From Myxococcales bacterium (GTDB taxonomy: Bacteria; Myxococcota; Myxococcia; Myxococcales; Myxococcaceae), in NCBI GenBank assembly GCA_020846875.1, contig JADLDB010000046.1, forward strand, positions 1-64,000: a DNA stretch of 64,000 nucleotides, written 5' to 3'. This document shows positions 9,362 to 15,746 of the stretch, piece after piece. Positions within the stretch are counted from its first letter, which is position 1; each line of letters opens with the position of its first letter. The notes under the pieces are model-generated. The model ran no database searches. It was not told where the DNA came from and saw only the letters and a program-made list of their open reading frames with translations. The position numbers and the translations under genes were made by a program.

Positions 9362-10048
9362 TTACCGTCGTTCCCGCATGGGCCGCACCATTCCGGCCAT
9401 AGGCGACGACACGACTTCACCAATCGCCTCAGTGAACGCCTTGGCCGCTGCCTGCACGTCGGCCAATTCCCCGACGAGGTACCCGCCGGCGAAGTTGGTC
9501 TCCGTGGGCGGCCCGAAGAACTTCGTCAGCTTCACGTTCGCGGCCTTCAGCGCGGCGTCGAGCCCGATGAGCGCCTCCGTCGGCGTGGCGATCACATACG
9601 CCATGGGCTGTCCGGGGCGAATTCCCGCGAGCGGGGCCAGGTACCTTCCGGTCTCCGAGATGACGTGGGGGAAGAACGCCGGTCCCTGGGTCCCCTCGAA
9701 CGCGTAGAAACAGATCGACTTCGCCAACGCCTCCCTCAAGGCCCACAGTCCCTCGGCCACCTCATCGGGGTGAGGCCCGGCGAGGACGCCCAGAATCTCC
9801 CCGCTCGTCGGTCCCGACGCGTTGCCGGCTCCGGCGTAGAAGCTCTTCGCGTACACCACGTCGACGTCGGCGAACTTGGTGGCGTGGTCGAGCGCGGCGT
9901 ACAGCGAGTCATCCTGATCGCACGTCACCAGCCCGGCGGACACGTGGCGCTTCGGATCCAGGCCCACGGCGGCGGCCAACTGCGGCTCCACCTGCTCCAA
10001 CTGCCGGCAGGTCAACAACCTGGGGCGCTGAGGCACGAGCGCGCGCAT
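9362..10048 (-). CDS. eutL: Ethanolamine utilisation microcompartment shell protein EutL
   Basis: The 228-residue protein follows the EutL family end to end: VSAGLVTCDQDDSLYAALD, VVYAKSFYAGAG, SGPTSGEILGVLAGPHPDEV, ISETGRYL, GQPMAYVIATPTEALIGLDA and PPTETNFAGGYLVGE. EutL is a tandem-BMC-domain trimer that forms gated pores in the ethanolamine microcompartment facet. The length is close to the roughly 219 residues of the enterobacterial protein. Its ATG overlaps the eutC TGA by one base, so it is translationally coupled. No other shell protein (EutM/K/S/N), EutA reactivase or transporter is found in the 9 kb downstream or the 50 kb upstream present here. Confidence 0.9.
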   Translation of the reverse strand: MRALVPQRPRLLTCRQLEQVEPQLAAAVGLDPKRHVSAGLVTCDQDDSLYAALDHATKFADVDVVYAKSFYAGAGNASGPTSGEILGVLAGPHPDEVAEGLWALREALAKSICFYAFEGTQGPAFFPHVISETGRYLAPLAGIRPGQPMAYVIATPTEALIGLDAALKAANVKLTKFFGPPTETNFAGGYLVGELADVQAAAKAFTEAIGEVVSSPMAGMVRPMRERR

Positions 10049-10935
10049 CAGCGCTCCGCCGGCCTCTCGCCGGTCAACTTCACGCCCCCGCCGCCGGCAG
10101 CGAACGTCCTCTTCATCAGCTCCGCGCACCGCACGGCCGCGCGCTCGGGCACGAAGCCCAGCTCGCGCACGTTGCTGATGCAGTCCTTTTCCGCGTTGTC
10201 CTGGCCGAGCTTCGGGCCGAACGCGGTGTAGATGCTGAGCGAGTCCCCGGTGCCGAGCCCGGGCCGTTCCCCGACGATGATGACGGTCGACTTCGCGCCG
10301 GACAGCACGCCGATCTGATCCTGCACGCCGATGCGCGCGTACCTCACGAACAAGGGCCTGCCCACGGTGAACCCGGCCGCGGGGAGCTGCGCCTGCAGCG
10401 CCTTCACCAGCGGAGGCCCGTTCTCCAGGAGCGCGGCGGCCGACAACCCGTCCCCGGCGATGAGCTGCACGTCCACCCCGCGGTCGGCTTCCTTCTCGCA
10501 CCTCGCGCGCGACGCCTCCTCGAGGCGCCGGCCCTGGTCGGGGAGCAGGAGGTACTCGGTGTGGTCCTTCGCCTGGGTGCGCAGGGGAATCCACCCCTGG
10601 GCCTCGGCCCAGCCGTCGGGCACCTGGCTCTCGACGGCGTCGATGGCGATGGCGTGATCCGCGCGCAGGCCGAGGTACGACTCGGTGAGGTAGCGGGTGC
10701 CGGTGCGCCCGGTGGCGATGCGCGAGGGCGTCTGCTGCACCAGCTTCTGGAGGACCCCGGCGTTCCTCGGCTGTGGCAGCGGGTGGTGTTCCGGTCCGCG
10801 GGCCCAGGTGCGCTCGGGCTCGGGCTCGTGGCGCGTGACGGGCGCGGGCGTTGAGCCCTGCTCGTCCTTCGCCACCTCGCGCACCACCTCGGTGACGATG
10901 CGGCGAATCAGCGCGACGACGTCGTCCTGGCTCAT
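10048..10935 (-). CDS. eutC: Ethanolamine ammonia-lyase small subunit
   Basis: The 295-residue protein carries the EutC core: SRIATGRTGTRYLTESYL, LRADHAIAIDAV, then GLSAAALLENGPPLVKAL, and IGVLSGAKSTVIIVGERP followed by GTGDSLSIYTAFGPKLGQ, the region that contributes to adenosylcobalamin binding. With EutB it converts ethanolamine to acetaldehyde and ammonia. The ATG at 10935 gives a four-base overlap with the eutB stop. An Arg-rich upstream extension is possible but unlike the family. A variable acidic linker (about residues 20-50) precedes the conserved domain. Confidence 0.95.
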   Translation of the reverse strand: MSQDDVVALIRRIVTEVVREVAKDEQGSTPAPVTRHEPEPERTWARGPEHHPLPQPRNAGVLQKLVQQTPSRIATGRTGTRYLTESYLGLRADHAIAIDAVESQVPDGWAEAQGWIPLRTQAKDHTEYLLLPDQGRRLEEASRARCEKEADRGVDVQLIAGDGLSAAALLENGPPLVKALQAQLPAAGFTVGRPLFVRYARIGVQDQIGVLSGAKSTVIIVGERPGLGTGDSLSIYTAFGPKLGQDNAEKDCISNVRELGFVPERAAVRCAELMKRTFAAGGGGVKLTGERPAER

Positions 10936-12308
10936 GCGCGGAACTCCCGCTCGAAGACGGACGCGTCGCCGGCGCGCTCGGTCAACTTCCCGTTGCGCCA
11001 CAGGCCCATGCGCTCCAGCCAGGCCTCGAACTCGGGCGCGGGCTTGAACCCGTACAGCTCGCGCAGGGCCGCGTTGTTGTGGAACGAGGTGGTCTGGTAG
11101 TTGAGCATCACGTCGTCGCCCATGGGGATCCCCATCAGGTAGTTCACCCCGGCGGAGGCGAGCAGCATCTCCAGGTTCTCCTGGTCGTTCTGATCAGCCA
11201 CCGCGTGGTTGGTGTAGCAGGCGTCGCAGCCCATGGAGATGCCGGTCAGCTTCCCCATGAAGTGATCTTCCAGGCCGGCGCGGGTGATCTCCTTGGCGTC
11301 GCGCAGGTACTCGGGGCCGATGAAGCCGACCACGGAGTTGAGCAGGAACGGCTTGTACCGGCGGGCCAGGCCGTAGGCGCGGGCCTCCATGGTCACCTGG
11401 TCGGTGCCGTGGTGGGCGTTGGCGGACAGCGCGGTGCCCTGGCCGGTCTCGAAGTACATCACGTTGGGCCCCTGCGCCGTGCCTTCGCGCCGGGCCAGGT
11501 CGTAGGCCTCATCGAGCAGGGAGACGCTCACTCCGAAGTTGCGATTGGCGCCCTCGCTGCCGGCGATGGACTGGAACATCAGGTCCAGGGGGGCGCCGCG
11601 GCGCAGGGCCTCCATCTGGATGGTGAGGTGCGAGAGGACGCAGTTCTGCGTGGGCACGCGGTAGCGCCGCATCAAGTCCTTCACCGCGGTGAGGATGTCG
11701 ACGGTGCCGTGGATGTCGCCCGTCGAGGGGTTCACGCCGATCACCGCGTCGCCGTTGCCGTAGGACAGCCCGTCCTTCACCGCGGCCAGCACGCCCTGCA
11801 CGTCGTCGGTGGGGTGGTTGGGCTGGAGCCGGCTGGAGATGCGCCCCTTGAGCCCCAGGGTGTTGTTGCAGCGGACGACCACGCGGATCTTCCGGCCCGC
11901 CAGCACCAGGTCCAGGTTGGACATCAGCTTGGCGACGCCGGCGATCATCTCCGGGGTGAGGCCGGGGGACACGGAGGCGATCTCTTCCCCGGTGGTGCGG
12001 TCGTCGAGGATCCACTCCCGCAGGCGCGCCACCGTCCACGACTTCACCTTCGCCCAGGCCTGCTGATCGAGCCCGTCCACCACCACCCGCGTCACCTCGT
12101 CCGTCTCGTAGGGCACGGACGGCGCGTTGAAGAGCTCCTCCAGGGTGAGCTCGGCCAGCACGCGCTTGGCGGCGGCCAGCTCCCGCATGCTGCGCGCGGC
12201 CAGCCCGGCCTGGCGGTCGCCCGAGCGCACCTCGTTGGCGCGCGCCAGCACGTCCTTCAGCGAAGGGAAGGAGAAGGACTCGCCGTGGACGCGGGCGGAG
12301 AGGGACAC
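10932..12308 (-). CDS. eutB: Ethanolamine ammonia-lyase large subunit
   Basis: Taking the GTG at 12308 gives 458 residues, matching the roughly 453 of characterised EutB, and aligns the N-terminus SFSFPSLKDVLARANEVRSG with the family. The TIM-barrel signatures are complete: LQPNHPTDDVQGV, GDAVIGVNPSTGD, YFETGQGTALSAN, GFIGPEYL, GLEDHFMGKLTGISMGCDA and MGIPMGDDVMLNYQTT. The enzyme is adenosylcobalamin-dependent. The order eutB-eutC-eutL with overlapping ends is a compact operon; the gene upstream (12370) is 61 bp away and unrelated. An upstream start at 12347 would add 13 residues with no family support. Confidence 0.95.
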   Translation of the reverse strand: MSLSARVHGESFSFPSLKDVLARANEVRSGDRQAGLAARSMRELAAAKRVLAELTLEELFNAPSVPYETDEVTRVVVDGLDQQAWAKVKSWTVARLREWILDDRTTGEEIASVSPGLTPEMIAGVAKLMSNLDLVLAGRKIRVVVRCNNTLGLKGRISSRLQPNHPTDDVQGVLAAVKDGLSYGNGDAVIGVNPSTGDIHGTVDILTAVKDLMRRYRVPTQNCVLSHLTIQMEALRRGAPLDLMFQSIAGSEGANRNFGVSVSLLDEAYDLARREGTAQGPNVMYFETGQGTALSANAHHGTDQVTMEARAYGLARRYKPFLLNSVVGFIGPEYLRDAKEITRAGLEDHFMGKLTGISMGCDACYTNHAVADQNDQENLEMLLASAGVNYLMGIPMGDDVMLNYQTTSFHNNAALRELYGFKPAPEFEAWLERMGLWRNGKLTERAGDASVFEREFRA

Positions 12309-12369
12309 GGGGCCCGAGGTTGTCGATCCACGCCCGGGCAAGGTCAAGCGAAGGCGACGGGGGCGCCCG

Positions 12370-12615
12370 TCACTCCTTGGCCTTCAGCTTCGACTCGTTC
12401 TCCTGGATGAAGCGGCGGATGTCCTCGGCCATGTCCAGCAGCTTGGTCCACTGCTCCTTGTAGAGGGTGACGGGGAAGCGGCCCAGCCCGTACACCGACA
12501 CGCCGCCTTTCTCGGACACCTTCAAGGACACGCCCTTGCTGGTGCGGGCCTTGAGGGCCTCGTTCTCAGCCTTCAGCTTCTCCAGCTCCGCGCGCAGCTC
12601 TTCTTCGGTCGCCAT
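12370..12615 (-). CDS. Small coiled-coil protein of unknown function
   Basis: The 81-residue protein starts at the ATG at 12615. Residues 3-25 form a heptad-like charged helix (EEELRAELEKLKAENEALKA), and the rest is a compact domain with KGVSLKVSEKGGVSVYGLG followed by RFPVTLYKEQWTKLL. The regular composition and lack of low-complexity sequence suggest a genuine conserved protein, and the GRFPVTLYKEQW pattern looks like a fixed motif. I do not recognise a function. There is no signal peptide or membrane helix. It lies between eutB and the OLD-type nuclease on the same strand, 34 bp from the latter's stop. Confidence 0.7.
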   Translation of the reverse strand: MATEEELRAELEKLKAENEALKARTSKGVSLKVSEKGGVSVYGLGRFPVTLYKEQWTKLLDMAEDIRRFIQENESKLKAKE

Positions 12616-12649
12616 GGTGCGCGGAGAGTCGGCCGCGCGCCCGCGCACG

Positions 12650-14314
12650 TCAAGCGCGGCGGCGGCGGCGCGGCGAAGGCTCCTGCCGCAGCGTGGGCGC
12701 CTCGCGCTGCGCCGGCTCTCCGCGCGCCTGGCGGACGCAGGACTCGATGACGCGGCGCAAGGGCTCGGGGACGCCCCTGGGTCCGCGCGCGCTCACCTCG
12801 TCCAGCAGCATCAACGCCAGGCCCGGCTTGGAGTGCTTGCGGATGGCGTGGCGGATGGCGATGGGCGCGGCGCGCTCGCGCACCCGCCCGGTGATGCCGG
12901 CGGCGCGGCGGAAGAAGTCCGAGTAGCCCGACGCCCAGAAGCAGTTCTCCAGGTCGCGCTGAGGCAGCAGCGTCAGGTGCCGCCAGGGCTCTTCCCCTGC
13001 GAGGAAGCCGCGCGCGCGCTCGAGGTAGTTGCGGCCCGCGGTGTCACCGTCGGTCAGCACGTGCCAGCCCATGCCGAGGTGCCGGGCCACCTTGAGCAGC
13101 GGCGGCAGGCCGGCCTGGGCGAACTCGACGCAGTGGATGCCTTCCAGGGTGAAGTCGTAGCCCAGCACCCGGGCCAGCTCGGGCATCAGCCAGAACTCCG
13201 TCTCGCCTTCCACCAGGAGCCACACCCGCCCAAAGCTGGCGTCGGCCCGGCGGCTGCGCAGGTGGTAGGTGTAGCGGCGCTCGTCCTCGGGGCTCAAGCC
13301 GCCCGGGGGCACCTGGAAGGTGGACACCTCGCCGTTCTTCCGCACCAGGCGGCGCAGGCTGGCCACCGGCGCGGCGCCCACCAGCACCGGCGAGTGCGTG
13401 CCGATGACCTTCTGTCCCTTCAGGCGCTCGATGATCCGCCACACGCTGGCCAGCGTCATCGGGTGCAGGTACGCCTCGGGCGCCTCGAGGAGCAGCAGGG
13501 GCCGGCCCAATTGGCGAGGCCTCCCCGTCCAGGCGCGCAGCAGCCCGCCGACCAGCAGCAGGAGGCCAATCTTCGACGCCGCGCTGCCGTGCTCGAGCGC
13601 CAGGGTGACGTCGCGCTGGTGGCGCATCGCAAGGGCGGGGGTGGAGGATGGGGCGGCGGCCGGCGGCTCCATCAACTGCTTGGCCAGCTCCTGGGCGGCG
13701 CGGTAGCCGCGCTCCAGCTTGCGGGCCGAGTCGGTGGCCGGCTCCACCCGCGCGTCGAGTAGTTCGTGGTAGCTGGCTTCGATTTCCCGCAGCAGATCGA
13801 CGTTGGAGGAGGCGGCCACGGGCGAGCTGCGGTCGAGCACCATGCCGGTGGGCAGCCAGAAGACGGGCAGCGCGCCCCGCAAGAAGCCGAGCAGCGCTTC
13901 GCTCTGCTCCACCGCGCCGCCGCTGACGCCATCGACGAAGCGCCACGCCGTCTTCAGCGCGTCCTGGCCGTCGGGGCTCAAGGTCACCTCGAGCTTCACC
14001 CGTCGCTGCGGCGCCTCCTCCAGCCACTTCGCCCACGGGGCCCAGTCCTCGCCGTCCCACGCGCCGCGCTGTGGCTCGAGCAGCTCGAGGACGAGGCGGG
14101 TGGGCCCGCGCTGTCCGTCTTCCCGGGGCAGCACCGAGCGATCGAACGAGAAGCCGTTGGGCGCGCCGCGCCAGCCCAGGGTGAGCGCCAGCGCCTCCAG
14201 GAGCGTGGTGCGGCCGCTGTCGTTCTCCCCGATGAGGACGGTCGTCTCGTCGAAGGCCACCTGGGCGTGGCGCAGCGCCCGGTAGTTCTCCACGGTGAGC
14301 CGCTCGAGGAGCAT
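12650..14314 (-). CDS. YbjD-like OLD family ATPase/Toprim nuclease with altered ATPase motifs
   Basis: The 554-residue protein resembles Escherichia coli YbjD (DUF2813, OLD family) throughout. An SMC-like ATPase occupies about residues 1-335 and a Toprim domain about 365-460 (LLVEGETEFWL, then VLTDGDTAGRNY, with the metal-binding E and DxD intact). The Walker A reads GENDSGRTT, with Arg35 where Lys is expected. The Walker B region reads LLLLEAPEAYLHP, with Ala278 where OLD proteins usually have a second acid. OLD proteins are DNA nucleases linked to phage defence and DNA repair. The C-terminus is Arg-rich. The gene is 15 bp from the downstream MBOAT gene on the same strand. Confidence 0.85.
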   Translation of the reverse strand: MLLERLTVENYRALRHAQVAFDETTVLIGENDSGRTTLLEALALTLGWRGAPNGFSFDRSVLPREDGQRGPTRLVLELLEPQRGAWDGEDWAPWAKWLEEAPQRRVKLEVTLSPDGQDALKTAWRFVDGVSGGAVEQSEALLGFLRGALPVFWLPTGMVLDRSSPVAASSNVDLLREIEASYHELLDARVEPATDSARKLERGYRAAQELAKQLMEPPAAAPSSTPALAMRHQRDVTLALEHGSAASKIGLLLLVGGLLRAWTGRPRQLGRPLLLLEAPEAYLHPMTLASVWRIIERLKGQKVIGTHSPVLVGAAPVASLRRLVRKNGEVSTFQVPPGGLSPEDERRYTYHLRSRRADASFGRVWLLVEGETEFWLMPELARVLGYDFTLEGIHCVEFAQAGLPPLLKVARHLGMGWHVLTDGDTAGRNYLERARGFLAGEEPWRHLTLLPQRDLENCFWASGYSDFFRRAAGITGRVRERAAPIAIRHAIRKHSKPGLALMLLDEVSARGPRGVPEPLRRVIESCVRQARGEPAQREAPTLRQEPSPRRRRRA

Positions 14315-14329
14315 CGCGGGAAGCGCTTA

Positions 14330-15745
14330 CTAGAACTGGAAGTAGATGTACGGCTGCGCCTCGATGGACGCCACGCGCTTGATGAGCAGCCCCAGGGCGA
14401 TCAGCACCACCGCGCGCGCGGGCGCCGGCATCCAGGTGAACCACTCGCCCAGGCGCGTCCAGAGGCCGTCGGGCACGTAGTGGCTCGCCACGGCCAGCGC
14501 CAACATCACCCACACCAGCGCCGAGACGTTGGCCAGCCCCGGGGTGAACTTCACCAACTGCTCGAACATGGCGGTGGCGTGGGCCATGTCCTGGGCGCGG
14601 AAGAAGACGCGGGCGAACACCACGCAGAACATCGTCACCACGAAGCCCAGGGTGGCGCGGAGCACGGCCGCGCGCTGCGGCTTGCCCGCCGCCCACCACC
14701 AGAGGCGCCACAGCACCAGCAGCACCCCGTGGATCGCGCCCCAGAGCAGGAACTTCCAGTCGGCTCCGTGCCACAGCCCGCCCAGCGCCATCACCAGGAA
14801 GAGGTTGCGCAGCACCTTCACCTTCGAGACGCGGTTGCCCCCGATGGGGATGTAGAAGTAGTCGCGCAGCCAGGTGGAGAAGCTGATGTGCCAGCGGTTC
14901 CAGAACTCGAAGAGGCTGGTGGCGCGGTACGGCTTGTTGAAGTTCTCCGGCAACTGGAAGCCGAACAGCGCCGCCGCGCCGATGGCGATGTCCGAGTAGG
15001 CGGAGAAGTCGAAGTAGATCTGGAAGGTGTACGCGAAGGTGGCCGCCGCGCACTCCGCCGAGGTGTAGCTGCCCGGGTTGGCGAACACCGGATCCACCAG
15101 GCCCACCGCCAGCACGTCGGCCACCAGGAGCTTCTTGGCGATGCCCATGGCGATCCGGTACAGCCCGCGGCTGCCCGCCTCGACGGTGAGCCACGGCACC
15201 ATGTCGAAGCGCTCCAGCAGCGCGTCGGCCCGCACGATGGGCCCGGCCACCAGCTGCGGGAAGAAGAGCTTGAAGACGAGCTGCTCGAAGAAGCCGTACT
15301 TCGGCTCGACGTGCCCGCGGTACACGTCCACCGCGTAGCTGATCGCCTGGAAGGCCACGAAGGACAGGCCCACCGGCAACAGCAGGTGGAGCAGCGCCGG
15401 CGGCTTCCACGCGCCCGTCACCTCGCCCAGCCAGCCCCAGGTGGAGAGGAAGAGGTCGGCGTACTTGTACAGCCCCAGCACCGCCAGGTGGTTCACCACC
15501 GTCAGGGTGAGCAGCGCCTTGCGCGCGCCCTTGCCCGTCCAGCGGCGGAAGGCCGCGGTGAAGAGCGTGTTGACGGCCGCGTACCAGACGAAGATGGCCA
15601 GCGGCCGCACGTCCCACGCCGCGTAGAAGACGACGGAGGCCACCAGCAGCACCGACAGGCGCGCCACCTTGCTCTTCGCCACCGCCCAGTAGAGGGCGAA
15701 GGTGACGGCCAGCAGCACCAGGAATTGGACGCTGTGGAAGAGCAC
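14330..15745 (-). CDS. MBOAT family membrane O-acyltransferase (AlgI/DltB-like)
   Basis: The 471-residue protein starts at a GTG (15745), giving the family-typical N-terminus VLFHSVQFLVLLAVTFALYW. It has about 10-12 membrane helices and the MBOAT blocks YDFSAYSDIAIG-like (FDFSAYSDIAIG), FWNRWHISFSTWLRDYFYIP, IGGNR and the active-site histidine in LGGLWHGADWKF. Such proteins move acetyl groups across the membrane onto extracellular polysaccharide or cell wall, usually with an SGNH-domain partner. The neighbouring 15747-18572 gene supplies two SGNH domains and ends one base before this start, so the pair very probably forms one acetylation system. The acceptor polymer is not indicated by the sequence. 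Confidence 0.92.
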   Translation of the reverse strand: MLFHSVQFLVLLAVTFALYWAVAKSKVARLSVLLVASVVFYAAWDVRPLAIFVWYAAVNTLFTAAFRRWTGKGARKALLTLTVVNHLAVLGLYKYADLFLSTWGWLGEVTGAWKPPALLHLLLPVGLSFVAFQAISYAVDVYRGHVEPKYGFFEQLVFKLFFPQLVAGPIVRADALLERFDMVPWLTVEAGSRGLYRIAMGIAKKLLVADVLAVGLVDPVFANPGSYTSAECAAATFAYTFQIYFDFSAYSDIAIGAAALFGFQLPENFNKPYRATSLFEFWNRWHISFSTWLRDYFYIPIGGNRVSKVKVLRNLFLVMALGGLWHGADWKFLLWGAIHGVLLVLWRLWWWAAGKPQRAAVLRATLGFVVTMFCVVFARVFFRAQDMAHATAMFEQLVKFTPGLANVSALVWVMLALAVASHYVPDGLWTRLGEWFTWMPAPARAVVLIALGLLIKRVASIEAQPYIYFQF

Positions 15746-15746
15746 C

